A program made the position numbers and the translations under genes. From Paguma larvata (lineage: Eukaryota; Chordata; Mammalia; Carnivora; Viverridae), in assembly GCA_030068075.1 (NCBI GenBank), contig CM057843.1, forward strand, positions 10,062,001 through 10,126,000: a stretch of 64,000 nucleotides of DNA. Reading direction: 5' to 3'. Positions 48,401-60,320 of this stretch are shown here, one piece after another (the first letter of the stretch is position 1; each line of letters starts with the position of its first letter). The notes under the pieces are model-generated. The model saw only the letters and a program-made list of their open reading frames with translations. It had not been told where the DNA came from and did no database searches.

Positions 48401-51400
48401 AAATACATGTTGTATGGTTTACTGCACTGGAAAAGGTGCCAACAGACTTTCAAAGGAAGGGAAGTGTATAACTGTTTCCTTTCAAATGCATTTTCCAATG
48501 GGATCCATTCAGGGAAAAGGCTGGAACTAACTAAAACATTATTAAAAACTGTTATGGAAAGAGACAGGGAGATGGAAAAAGATAGACTCAAAAAAGTGAA
48601 CTACATAACCAAGAGTGAGACAGACATACAAGGAAAAAGAAAGGGGGTCTGGGCAGAGGCGCAGGCTGGACAGGGAAATGGGGTGAGATGGGAGTTTTGT
48701 CTGGCAGTTGCCGTCGTGGTCTCATATTGTGCAGATCAATCGATCGGGGCTGCAGTGCTGCTGGCCCAGTGGCACAAGACAAACCACAGAGTTGGCTTTC
48801 AGCTCGGCACTTGCGAACTGCTGACCTTCAGTTTTCAAACCAAAACTATTCTTTGGGAAACGGTAATACCAGGTTCAGCCCAACCAGCCAAGCAAAAACA
48901 AGGACTACTAACCTGAAGTAACACCCTATTTAGTTACATCAGGCACCAACCCTTCACAGGCATCAACCAGGAAGTCTGCAAACCTGAAACCACACCCCAC
49001 GAAACAACGAACTCCAGGTTCTGACTCAACCAACCAGGCAATGATAACCAGAACTGCTGAAACAAGTGACATGGTGTTTCAAAGTTGGCTTTACCAGGAC
49101 CTACTCGAGCAGAAGGAAGGCCAGTCCTCACTCACAGAGCCAGAGATACAGCAATTCTTTCTGAGGTCACATGTGCATGACTCCAGTGGAATCTGCATGC
49201 GATGCTTAGGGCAGGGTTTGGCACTGACTTACGATCCGTTACATTTCTAGACAAAGTCTTAACAGTTTGAAGCAAGTGAGTTATTTTGTTTGTTTGTTTT
49301 TTGCTAAATTCATCTAAGCTAGGGTGATGCTAAAATTTATCTCCTAAACTGAGATGGAAATGGTGTGCCGCTAAATAATTCCTCAACAGGGTCTATCTCT
49401 GAGCAAGCAAGGACTTACTGTCACCCTAGCCCAAACCACAGGAACTTTTTTTCTCCCCAGGTCACTGTTACAAGATTTTAGCTCACAAGAATCTTTTTAA
49501 AAAGCCAGGACTGCGCCCGATTAGTGCCAAAATACTGTCTTTCGGAGCTCCTCTAATGGAAAGGTAAACAAATCAATTAAGTAAACAGCAAAAACTAACA
49601 AGAAAGATCGAGCTGACGATCAGGATTCTGGAGAAGCTAAAAATCCCAGACGGCAGCTTCAGGGGAGGGGGATGCGCCACAGACGGAGCTGCTGGGGCTG
49701 ACCCACCGGACCGCTCAGGGCCGGGTCCTGGTGCCTCGGCCCGCTTCAAACAGCCGACGGAGGGCGGGCAGCCCCTGGTGCGAGTCTGCGGAGTTCCAGG
49801 CCATCATTCTTGAGGGTGTAATAACCATGGGCTGTAGCACACATGTTGAGGGATGAGGGGAAAAAATAAACAGAGAGACAAAAGAATGAGGATGCACTGC
49901 CAATTTCAATTGTGCAGCTTTTATTTTTAAATGCTTATCAAGCTGAGAGAGAGCAGAGTTCTTGGAAAACAAGGTTTCCTTTTTTCCAATGCCAGTGTAA
50001 AACACCCTCAAGGACGGGCACTGCACAGACTGTAACAACAAGGAACGTGGCTCTGCATCTCTCAGCAGCCAGGCCGCCACGGGTCCCACGCCGCTCTGAT
50101 TTCGGCTCAGCTGAGGACTCGAAATAACAGGCCCGCTGCCTCTGGTAAAAAGTGCTCTTTTTAAATTTTTTATTAATCTCCAAACTGGCTGTGTTAGAGT
50201 TACAGCCCATTACCTACCAACTCTCTTCACTAATAAAATAAATTTGTAAAAGGCCTAATTACTACTTTTACTGAACTACACTGCCTGGGGATCAAGTACA
50301 GGAAGCCAAGGGCTCAACTAGTTGTCAGCTAGGGGATGACAGGGAGGGGATCAGGAGAGGACCTGGAGGACCTGGAGTCACCAGGAGGAGAGAACATGAG
50401 GTCCACAGACGAGCCTCAGAACCCATGCCCAAAAAGAAACAAAAGGGCACTAACCCTGTTTTTGTTCGGAACGGCACCATGAGGATCCACGCCATCGTGG
50501 GATTTGGGGAGGCCTGTCACGAGGTACACAGGCCTATGCTGCCCACGCCCCAGCTCGGTTCAAAAAGAGAACTGCAATCCAACACAGATGGACCCTGGCC
50601 GGGCTCTCAGCAGAGAGTCTGGAGAGTCTGACCCGTAAGGAAACAAACAACCGTCCTTCCCACCTATCCATCACTCTACCCTTCCACCCCAATCCAGGCC
50701 CCCACAGAGGAAAAACAAACAAAACAACAACAACAAATGCAGGCGATTGCACAAGAGCTGTATCACGAAACGAGGCAGACTGCAGCAACTTCTGGGCTGT
50801 GCCCTGCACCTCATCCCAGAACACTGATTACAGAGCTGGAGACGTTCCTCACACGCTGAGCCAGGCAGCCCCTCTTCCAGGCTGGTGCTGAGAAGTCTCA
50901 CTAGAAGCCAGCAGTCAACGCTGACACACTCATTTATAATAAGAGGTGTGTAATAAACAGACCAGTCCAACTTCAGACAAAAAGTAAGGACAAAACGTGA
51001 CCTTCATTCTTAATTGTCCACGAAGAACCCTCCTAGGCAAATCCCATGCATGTCTTGGACTTTGATAAACGGTATTTCTCCTCCAGAGAACACTAAAAAA
51101 ATTAGCCACTGCCAAAGAATCTCTTTTTAAAAGAATCCCGATAAGGAAAGCTGCTATGGCAGGTGAGTGAAACCCGTGGCAGACAACCCTGTGGGGGATG
51201 ACCAGAAGGGAACATGGTATTTCACTGAGGCAGAGGGCTCTGCAGTTACTCTCTGCATGCCACGTGTCCAACCCTAAAGAACGGAGGAATGCTCTCAACA
51301 GGAAAAACACAGCAGCAAATGCTGTGATACCATAGCCACAACTCCATGGGCCCCTGGAGCCTCTCAAAACCTAAGCTGCCAGCTAGGGAGCTAACACTAG

Positions 51401-51540
51401 CTTTGGATAAAATGCAGCTCTGGTAGAGTAATTAATTTTTTTCTTAACTGGGATTACATTAATTTTCAAGGACTAATGGAGTCCAGCTGTAATGGGAAGA
51501 GCGGCTGCCGATGCACAAAGGCACTTGTGCGTACAACATT
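48401..51540. other. Repeat-poor intron segment with a CpG-dense patch
   Basis: No interspersed repeat recognised. Near 49685-49800 there are about 11 CpG dinucleotides in roughly 115 bases, and more near 50070-50115, a density unusual for this intron. Frames of 169 codons (48407-48916, plus) and 145 codons (50930-51367, minus) lack similarity that I can recognise. Confidence 0.45.
49685..50115. promoter_or_regulatory. Candidate intragenic CpG-rich regulatory patch
   Basis: Two short CpG-dense blocks (49685-49800 and 50070-50115) inside an otherwise CpG-poor, repeat-poor intron. This could be an enhancer or a small internal promoter. There is no TATA box or spliced first exon that I can identify, so the call is an inference from composition alone. 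Confidence 0.2.
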
Positions 51541-51979
51541 ATAAACACACACATACACACACACGCACAGACCTATAAAAAGGATCCACTATAACAGGAT
51601 ATTTTTAGTTTCTACAATGCTGCACTAAAAATATAGCCCCGGCTGATACATCATGGCAGAACTATTCTCTCTCTGTCCCTTCAGGAACAGTTTAAAACAT
51701 TTATTTTTGTTTCCTTTTGTGATGGTCAGAGTAGAGAGAAAATAGCAACTCATTGATAAGAGGAAACGAGAGAGACATGAAAAATTGAAAACTACCTAAA
51801 AACTCATGGAGAGGTTTATTTTATTAGTTCTTAATAAATATCTTGCAGATTTCCTCAGGAAATACACCAGATCACATGTAAAATAGTTTGATACTGATGT
51901 CAACTGCATCAACATATGAAGTCTATTAGGGTGAAGCCGCAGCAGGGTGATCAGCGTGCTGAAAAACTCCACAGTACTT

Positions 51980-51991
51980 GGGGGGGGGGGG
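51980..51991 (+). repeat. (G)12 homopolymer
   Basis: An uninterrupted run of twelve G. Confidence 0.9.
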
Positions 51992-52181
51992 AATCTCACG
52001 GCCTTCCAAATTCTTCGAGAGGTAAAAAAGTCAGCCAAGACGCAGAGAGAGAGAAAGAGAGAGAGAGAAAAAAAAAAAAGATCCCACATCCTGCTTTCAG
52101 CTGCCAGCAATGTGAAGTGCCCAGAGATTAATTCTACGTCTGGCCTGGAAATGTGACTTTAAAGCATGAGGGAGGGGAGCT

Positions 52182-52196
52182 GGGGGGGGGGGGGGG
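52182..52196 (+). repeat. (G)15 homopolymer
   Basis: An uninterrupted run of fifteen G in a purine-rich stretch. Length may be unreliable in assemblies. Confidence 0.9.
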
Positions 52197-52919
52197 AGGT
52201 GAGGAGGAAAGAGGAAAGAGAAGGGCAGGCTAACTGAGGCTGGCAGCAGGCCACCAACCCCCTCCCAAGCCATGTTTCAATGTAGACAGAAGTAAACCCC
52301 AACAGACAGCAGCGCCTCAGCCTGCCAGGGCCTTACACCAGCTGCAGCGCATCTCGCTCCCTCCACTCAGCCCTGAGTGCAGATGTTCCCCACAGCATCA
52401 CTTCCGTCAGACTTTCTTTTAAAGAAATAGCACACATATGTGGAGGCATTTCCACCACTTCCTAAGAGGACTCTCTTTGCCTTTAAGGGCCTCAAAGTCA
52501 GGGTGAAACTCGGACGGCAGGTAGCGGCTGACTGAACGGCTACATCTCCTCTGCAAAGGAGCCATCGGTGGCCAAAGAGCATTAATTAATTAATAGGAAT
52601 TTCTTTATCAATTTGGCTTCCTAATGTCTTCAGAGAGAGAGATTCCCATAATTTGGGGCTAGAAAAAAGGGGGGAAGTATATCACAGATTCTAATCTTGG
52701 TTTCTCAAAGCAGTCTCCTGTAGCATTACCATCTCAAAGAGTTCTCTGATGGCTTTATCGGCATGGAGCTTTGCATAAGGCAGCTTAAAAGAATGTAAAT
52801 ATAATTTCTTATACGCCTAAACTCATTATATATAAACTCATAGATACAAGTACAATTTAAATATAATTTCTTATATGCTGAAACTCATTTTTACACAACC
52901 TCAGAGCCTGATAATCAAC

Positions 52920-53045
52920 TGACTAACCATTACTGATTAAGTACCTAATTTTGTAATCTGCCTTGAACACTGTTAGGGATTTAATAAAATACCTTACAGT
53001 CTTTTGTCCTCATGGAGTACATACTCTAGTTGAGTGATCTATGCA
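52920..53045 (-). repeat. L2 3' fragment
   Basis: Reverse L2-like: actgattaagtacctaattt, tgaacactgttagggattta and tcatggagtacatactctag. Confidence 0.6.
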
Positions 53046-54823
53046 CTTTATGAAGTCAAAATAACTGCACTTTCTAGAATTAGGTGAATATTCTCTAGTT
53101 CATGTAACAGGTTGTTGGCTCCTCTGGAATGAGAGAGTTTGAAGAATTGGGAGGAATGAGAGAGTTTGAAGAATCGGGAATGTCAAAAGAAACAAAACAG
53201 TTGGTAAACCCTCAAAACCAAAGTTGCTTTGTTTGAAATTCAAAGTTCAAAAGAGAAAACAATCTCCCCTTAAGGGAGGGCAACAAATAATGGCAAATCA
53301 TTAGCAAACATACTATAGATAGCAAGAAGGTTTAATGCATTTAATACTTCTTAAACGTCTTCTATACTAGGGGTAGAAACGGATCGAGGAGTGGTTAATT
53401 TGCACAATACAGCACATAACACAATCAGAATTAGAACCTAGTTTTATCTAACTTCAAATATTTTTGTCATTACAATTTCTAAGAATATGTTTCTATTACA
53501 AAAATATTGTGATCATGAGAGAAAACTAAAACAAACAAAAAAACCAGAAAAAGCAAAAGAAAACTTAAAACACTTGTTAATTCCACCATCCTAGAGAATC
53601 ATGATTAAGTTCTGAGGTACATTCATCAGTCTTTTTAAATAAATTATGTATAATATGTATAATTTTACAAAATGTGATTAATTGCAAAGTTCATAACCAT
53701 GAGATCACATGACTTTCAGGGAAAAGAGAGATCCCATTTTTGGCAGATGACCCACACCCGAGATCTATCATCCAGAAAACACAAATGTCATGACCTGACT
53801 CTCCATACTGGGCAGCATACATCTGCTCCGCCCAATACCTCTCTCTGAATTCCTTAAGCCAAAGAAATTTCGGAAATATCTCATTATCTTCTACTCTTCT
53901 CCTGCACATCCCTGGGCCCAGGACGGTCAGGGACACTGACTCACTCGGCAGAAATGCTGCCCTAAATACACCTTCCATAATGCTTCTGAAGCCAAGACTA
54001 ACCAGTGAAAGGGCCACCAGAGATTATGGGAAACATCTGTATGCAAATGTCTCTGGCTGAGTATGGTCCCATGGGCCAGTGGGTCGAGGGCCCCGACTCG
54101 CAGAGCCTTACTCCCTTAGTACTCAGCTCAAAAGATGGTTTATTTCAAGAGTTTTTACTCCAAAAGAAAGATGTACTTCCTCAGTAGAAACAGTCTTTTA
54201 ATGCACAGATGAATTATTAGTTAGTGAAAAGTAGAAGAGCCACAAAGGGCAACAATATTCTTTCCTCCCCGAAATGGCAAGACAAGACTACTCACTGACA
54301 TACCCATGCTAACTTTCCAAGCTTAAACTATTCCCAGCTGACAAGTTTTTACCTGGTGAGGTGAGGTGCAGTAAAAGGGCTGACCCTGACGATGCAGTTC
54401 ATGATGACTCCAACCTTACCTCAAAGTAATATATACACCAGGCTGATCTGCTGGTTAGAAACTTTTATGTGATGCAAAAGATCTAGTTTCACAATGTTGC
54501 TATCACATTAGTAAGGATTCAGGATTCCTCACATCTCTTACCAACTGAATGAAATTACCTGACAAATAGTGTTAGAATTCCCTCCAGCTAATAGAAATGA
54601 AATTATATTTGCACATCTAGTTAAAAACTTCTCCAGTAGAAAGACCTTATAAAGCTTAAGAGCAATGGAATAAATTATAAAGGAAAAAGAATGGCATTTT
54701 TAACCAAATAAAAATTTAAAACTTGTACATTTAAAAAACCACAAACATACTTTAAAGAATCGCACACAAGTAAGAAAATTACCAGTGAACACAGAAAGGA
54801 CTCATTATATTTATCATCTCCAC
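53046..54823. other. Unassigned AT-rich intron sequence
   Basis: It contains a short local duplication (gaatgagagagtttgaagaa twice near 53127-53174). No gene recognised; the 108-codon minus frame at 53691-54017 has no known relative. Confidence 0.45.
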
Positions 54824-54833
54824 AGCTCAAATA

Positions 54834-55048
54834 GGGGTGTCCTGGGTGGCTCAGCTGGTTACGAGGCCAACCCTTGATTTCAGCTCAGGTCATGATCTCA
54901 GAGTCATGAGATCGAGCCCCAAGTCGGGCTCTGCCCTGACAGCGTGGAGCCTGCTTGGGATTCCCTCTCTCCCCTTCTCTCTGCCCCTCCCCTGCTCATG
55001 CTCCATCTCTCAAAAATAAATAAATAAGCATTAAAAATTTAAAAAATA
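54834..55048 (+). mobile_element. Felid CanSINE (first of a tandem pair)
   Basis: The head ggggtgtcctgggtggctca and the tail aaaaataaataaataagcat. Shared outer target repeat agctcaaata is at 54824-54833 and 55339-55348. Confidence 0.95.
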
Positions 55049-55338
55049 GGGGCGCCTGAGTGGCTCGGTCAGTTTAGCGTTCAATTCTTGATCTCAGCTC
55101 AGGTCATGATCTCGCGGTTACGAGACTGAGCCCTGCATCGAGCTCCACCTCATGAGCATGGAGCCTGCTTGGGATATTCTCTCTGTCTCTCTGTCTCTCT
55201 CTCTCAATCTCTCTCCCCCTCTGCCCCCTCCTCCACTCATGCTCTCTCTGTGTCTCTAAAATATAAATATATTCTAAATATATATTTAGAATATAAATAT
55301 ATTCTAAAATATAAATAACTTAATTAATTTAAAAGTAA
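55049..55338 (+). mobile_element. Felid CanSINE (second of a tandem pair) with AT-rich tail
   Basis: It starts in the tail of the first copy: ggggcgcctgagtggctcgg. After the TC block its tail has expanded into TATAAATATATTCTAAA-like repeats that include a perfect 28-base palindrome at 55268-55295. Confidence 0.92.
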
Positions 55339-55379
55339 AGCTCAAATAAATTGACATGAAAGATGCTAGGTTGGAATGG

Positions 55380-56255
55380 AAAGATGAGCAGAGACTACAC
55401 AGAACTATAAACAATAAAACACGGAAAAAATGCCCATTCTCACTAGTAATCAAAGAAATGCAATTTAAAACAAGATAAGTTGGAAAACAGTTTAGCAGTT
55501 TCTTACCAAACTAAACATAGCCTTACCAGATGATCTAGTAATCTCATTGTGTGGTATCTAACCAAATGAGCTGAAAACTATGTCTACATAAAAACCTGCA
55601 TACAGATGTTTATAGCAGTTTTATTCATAACTGCCAAAACTTAAGAGGAACCAAGATGTCCTTCAGTAGGCTAACTGGTAAATGAACTGTGGTATATTCA
55701 GACAATAGAGATCATTCAGTACTGAAAAGGAATGAGCTATCAAGCCATGAGAAGATGTGGAGGAACCTCGAATGTGTATCAGTAAATGAAAGAAGTCAAC
55801 TGGAAAAAGGCTACATGCCATATGATCCCAACTATAGGACAGTCTGGAAAAGGCAAAACTATGGAGACAGTAAAAAGATCAGTGGTTACCAGAAGTTAGG
55901 GAGAGGGAGAGATGAACGGGCAGAGCACAGAGGAGTGTTAGGGCAATGAACTTACTCTGTGTGATACTATAATGGTGGATACGTGTCAGTACACACTTGT
56001 CAAAATCCAAAGAATTACAAGATCAAAAGTAGACCCTTAATGTAAACTATGGGCTATAAGTGATAATGATGTATCAATACAGGTTCATCAGTTGTAACAA
56101 ATGCACCACTCTGGTTCTCAATATTGACAGTAGGGGAGATGGTGCATGTTTTGGGGGCAGGAGATATATGGGAACTCTCTGGTCTTCCCGATCAATTTTA
56201 CTATGAACCTAAAACTTCTCTAAAAAGCAAAGTCTATTTAAAAAAAAAGAAGAAA
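55380..56255 (+). mobile_element. Ancient L1 ORF2 end and 3' UTR
   Basis: L1 end blocks in order: ttggaaaacagtttagcagt, agcagttttattcataactg, catatgatcccaactatagg, then the UTR with gtaaactatgggctataagt and caccactctggttctcaata. Confidence 0.9.
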
Positions 56256-56339
56256 AGAAGTGGGTTTTATTCTTCTATCATTTACTCAACAAATACATGA
56301 ATGTTTACATTGTGCCAAGAACTATAAAGCATTAAGAAC

Positions 56340-56890
56340 ACATTCATGCCAGCAAGAGGTGGAAGCTGGGCATCTCAAACACTGCTGTTAAGGAGTGTAA
56401 GCTGGCACAACTTCCTGAAAAGTAACCCAGCATCATGTATCAAAAGCATTGAAAGACTTCAAACTCTTTAACCCCAAATCTGAGCTTCTAAAAATATATT
56501 CTAATAAAACAATATGAAATACAGGCAAAAGGTTTATGTATAAATATGTTAATTATAGCATTATTCACAATACTAGAAAAGTGGGGGGAAATGTCCAAAA
56601 ACAGGATAAGGATTAAGTGAATTTTAACCTATTCATAAGAGAATATTATTCAGCCATTAAACATAATAAAGAATTTTATAACTTTGAATACCTCTAAGTG
56701 AAAACAGTAGACTCAAACATCTTTATATGTATTTTTTCAACTATGTTAAGAAAAACTTGAATATTCATACATACATAAAGGAATGAATGTCATTGCTGGA
56801 AAATTGGTTTACAGGTAGTTTCCAGCTTTTTCCCATTTTTTTAGTACTCTCAACAAAAACGAAAATGTTAAATCTTTTTAAGAAAATATG
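56340..56890 (+). mobile_element. Ancient L1/HAL1 3' fragment
   Basis: tatagcattattcacaatac, attattcagccattaaacat and a terminal tttcccatttttttagtact block fit an old L1 end. Confidence 0.6.
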
Positions 56891-56892
56891 AA

Positions 56893-57075
56893 GGGGCGCC
56901 TAGGTGTCTCAGTCGGTTAAGCGTATTCAGCTCAGGTCATGATCTCACGGTTCGTAAGTTCAAGCCCCATGTTGGCCTCTGCGCTGACAGTGCAGAGCCT
57001 GCTTGGGATTCTCTCTCTCCCCCTCTCTTTCTGTCCCTCCCCCACTCTCTCTCTCAAAACAAATTAATTTAAAAA
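56893..57075 (+). mobile_element. CanSINE, slightly deleted
   Basis: The head ggggcgcctaggtgtctcag. A small deletion removes part of the region after gttaagcg. It ends in a TC block and an A-rich tail. Confidence 0.93.
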
Positions 57076-57484
57076 ATTAGTTTACATAAAGAGGACAAAA
57101 TTGCTCTAGTTAAGTGAGATTAAAAATACAGTAAATGAGTAAAGAAGAACTAAAAGAATATTATGTGCAGGAAGAAAGGACAGAGAATAAATGATGGAAG
57201 ATTTAGGAGATGAGAAAGGACAGAACTTCTACTGTTCTCTAAGAAATTTGCTTTCCAGAGCCCCAAAGACATAGATTCCAGGATTAATAGTAAATACCAA
57301 AACACACTAATGTATTTTAATTTAATGTTGGGATACAAAATATGTATTTGGAAATTACATTTTCTGAGAAGACAGAAAAAACAACAAAGAAAAAATAAAA
57401 GGATGACAGTAAGATTATCAACAATGACCCAAGATAACAGATGCCCCAGGCCCTGCCTTTCAATCTGCGATGCCCAGGCTGACT

Positions 57485-58110
57485 TGTTGAACACATTCAT
57501 TGAGAACTTACAGCACACCGGGCGCTGTTCTAGAGGCTCGTACTATATCAGGGAACGAAACAGGGCAAGGAGCCCTAACTGCACGGAGTGTAAGTTCTTG
57601 AGGAGTGGCAGGAGAAATAAGTAATAAACATATGCCCCAAAAATGAGTCACCTAGTACTGAGAACACAAGTTGTGAAAAAGAAAATGGAGCGGGATACAG
57701 AGGCAATCGAGGGGCGCACGGTGGGAGTGCAGCACTGTTGATAGGATGATCGGGGCGGGCCTCGCGGCGATACCGTTTCAGCAGACTTATAGGAGGTGAG
57801 GTGTCTGCCGTGCAGACGGCTGGCAGCAGAGCATTCCACCAGAGAAGACTGCTAATGCAAAGGTTCAAAGATGGGAGAATCCCTGGCTTATCGGAGGACC
57901 TGCAAGAAGGCCAGTGTGGCTGAAGCAGAGTAAGCAAGTCAGGGGAAGAACAGTAGCAGCAAATGAGGTCAGACAGGCGATGTGGGAGGGTGGGGAGGAG
58001 GGGGAGTTCTCTTGTAAAGACTGTGGCTTTGCTCTGACTGAAATGGGAAGCCAGTGGAGGATTCTGAACACAGTGACATGATCTGATGTTTTCAAACGAA
58101 TCACTGCTGT
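57485..58110 (-). mobile_element. L2 LINE: ORF2 C-terminus to 3' end
   Basis: Minus strand: a frame around 58104-57865 reads KTSDHVTVFRILHWLPISV, matching the L2 ORF2 C-terminal motif (SDHVTPLL..LQWLPI). The 3' end near 57490-57600 has the attcattgagaacttacagc and gcgctgttctagaggctcg phrases. It retains many CpGs near 57690-57780. Confidence 0.85.
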
Positions 58111-58120
58111 ATAGAGAGCA

Positions 58121-58310
58121 GTATGTGTGTGTGCGCGCGCCCGTGTGCCCGCGCATGCGTGTCAACGTGTGTGTGTGTGCGCGCGCGCCCGTGTGCCCGC
58201 GCATGCGTGTCAACGTGTGTGTGCGCGCGCGCGCCCGTGTGCCCGCGCATGCGTGTCGACGTGTGTGTGTGTGCGTGTGTGTGTGTGTGTGCGCGTGCGC
58301 GTGTGTGTGT
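58121..58310 (+). repeat. GT/GC minisatellite, three units of about 47 bp
   Basis: Alternating purine-pyrimidine tract. Three copies of a unit containing cccgtgtgcccgcgcatgcg start at 58140, 58188 and 58234, followed by pure GT/GC repeats. It gives the Cys/Arg/Val-rich shadow frames here. It is predicted to favour Z-DNA. It abuts the L2 edge. Confidence 0.95.
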
Positions 58311-58748
58311 TTAGAGGGGGATCAAGAGAGACCACTTAGGAGTTTCAAGTCTTTCTGGATTGTCTTTCCCTTCATGTTTAAAAAGAAGTTTATGGGGTAT
58401 GCAGGCCATGTTTACATAGAGGATTTTCTCTTACAACGTGGAATCTTCAATGTGTCAATGGCCTGCGATTGTATCCTTAGCAGGCATCTCAAAATAATGA
58501 TTACCAAACATTTCTCTCTACTCACTGCCCTGACACGAGTTCTGGGCATCACCCTCTCTCAGGGGAGAGGTGAAAAGAGGTTATGCAGAACAAGCAGTGA
58601 TAACAGGATGACGTCACAGGTGTGCCTCAAAGAAGCCCCCAGTGAGTTCGGCTCATAACCACTCTACAGTGATTTACTCTACCCTGCCAACGCCAGCTGC
58701 AGAAGGGATGAAGAAAGCTGACACAGCCATAAGCCTTGGGCAGGCATT

Positions 58749-58836
58749 GTAAGATCTTTCTCCCTCCAGTCCCCTGCCAGCCCCTCCCCTCTTCAACCGC
58801 TGATCCTTGCTTCAGAAGCCAAAGTGTGAACAGCAC
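58749..58836 (-). other. Source copy of the 88-bp transduced segment
   Basis: This intron segment is repeated without a mismatch at 60815-60902, inside a SINE insertion. No SINE adjoins it here: the sequence continues uninterrupted as cagcacgtgtctggatttca on the right and ggcaggcattgtaagatc on the left. It lies on the SMG6-sense strand of the intron. No exon could be supported. Confidence 0.95.
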
Positions 58837-59911
58837 GTGTCTGGATTTCAAAAACCTGCCCAGCAGTTGGAAATTCCCTACCGCGTGTCAACTGCTGCAT
58901 CTGCTGTTGGCACTTGGGGCAAGGGATCACAGGGGCATTTTCTGAAATAAGCTTCAGGATGGGAGTCCTGCATCTGAAGAGGGGCCCAAAGAAGCCAGAA
59001 AACTGCAATTACAGTAAATAAATTTCTAAATATGTGACAATCTGCCTTCTAAACTGAGACATACAAGCCAAGTAAACAGCTCTAAGAACAGTAGAAGTCA
59101 AGAACAAAAGCACAGAGCACCCTGACTAATGGAAAAGATTTTATGGGCCAACAAGGGTTCAGCAGATATGTAATGTAATGTGGCTGAAACCAGAGAGCAC
59201 TCTTTTCCAGATCTCTAGCTCAGACCCTTTTGGTAATAAACGGTTTCTATCACTTCAGCTGCAAGCCTCCCTTTACCTTTCTTCCCCACCCAAGTAGTCT
59301 TCTAAGTAGTCTACACCTTGAACACCTCTTGGAAAAATTTTAAGATGTGAACCCAGAAATACCATCTCCCATAAAATTAGACAGCTGGAAAAAGAGCTAC
59401 TCTTTGAAAAGCAGCCCACATGCCCTTGCCGCCCGGAATACAGGTGCCCCTGTCACACTGCTCCAGGCAGAGCTAACCAAATGCTCAAGTCTGATGGTAA
59501 AAAGAAAAAAGAAGTCACAGCATTTTCTCTAGTAACATGCCTGGCAGATTAGGTACCTCAATCTACTCTCCCAAGGAAACGACTAGTTATCCTGGAAAAA
59601 GTATTTTAAAAATCTTTTTAGAAAGCATACATGAGTTAGGAAAATTAAAAAGGAATCTTCTAGTCAGAGATTGAGTAAAGATGGGAAACTAGAGGTAAAA
59701 GTGTGCATGCAATATAGCCAGATGTTACCCTAAGACCCTAATGGTCTTTCCCTAAGACCATTTGCTGCCTGATGAACTTGAGCTTTGGTTTCCAAAGCTT
59801 CATGGCTACAGCTAACCTAAGAGGATGCCCAAAATCTCTGCCATTAAGCTGGGATCCTACAGCACTACATCCAAGGTATGAGGGTAAATCAGAAATAACC
59901 CTCGGCCCCAT
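58837..59911. other. Unassigned intron sequence
   Basis: No gene or clear repeat recognised. Confidence 0.4.
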
Positions 59912-60130
59912 GGGACGCCTGGGCGGCTCAGTCAGTTGGGCGTCCAACTTCGGCTCAGGTCATGATCTCGTGGTTCGTGAGTCTGATCCCCACGTCGGCC
60001 TCTGTGCTTATAACTCCAAGCCTGGAGCGTGCTCCAGATTCTGTGTCTCCCTCTCTCTCTCTGCCCCTCCCCTGCTTGTGCTCTGTCTCTCTCTCTAAAA
60101 ATAAATAAATATTAAAAAAAAAAAAAAAGA
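59912..60130 (+). mobile_element. Felid CanSINE
   Basis: The head gggacgcctgggcggctcag, a (TC)n block and a tail of aaataaataaatatt then A12 with GAAA units. Confidence 0.96.
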
Positions 60131-60320
60131 AAGAAAGAACGAACCCATGGCCCCTTGATAAGACAGTTGGAAAACTGACTATGTCGAACTCTAGGGCTGA
60201 CTAGGAGAGGAAAAATATTGCACTGAAAATATGGACCATGCACTCGCCCTCACAGGAGTGCGCAGCCTGAATTCACATTACCTGAGTGGTCTGTAAATCC
60301 TCAAGCAGATATTTAATTTA

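Noticed and set aside
50425..50631. Frame starting MPKKKQKGTNPVFVRNG
   Set aside because: The Lys-rich start suggested a ribosomal or nuclear protein retrocopy, but the rest has no recognisable match.
57575..58213. 212-codon minus-strand open frame with Thr-His-rich start
   Set aside because: The start is the translated GT/GC minisatellite and the middle is the L2 ORF2 C-terminus with frame errors; it is not a gene.
58086..58658. 190-codon plus-strand frame rich in Cys, Val and Arg
   Set aside because: A translation of the alternating GTGC repeat followed by non-coding sequence.
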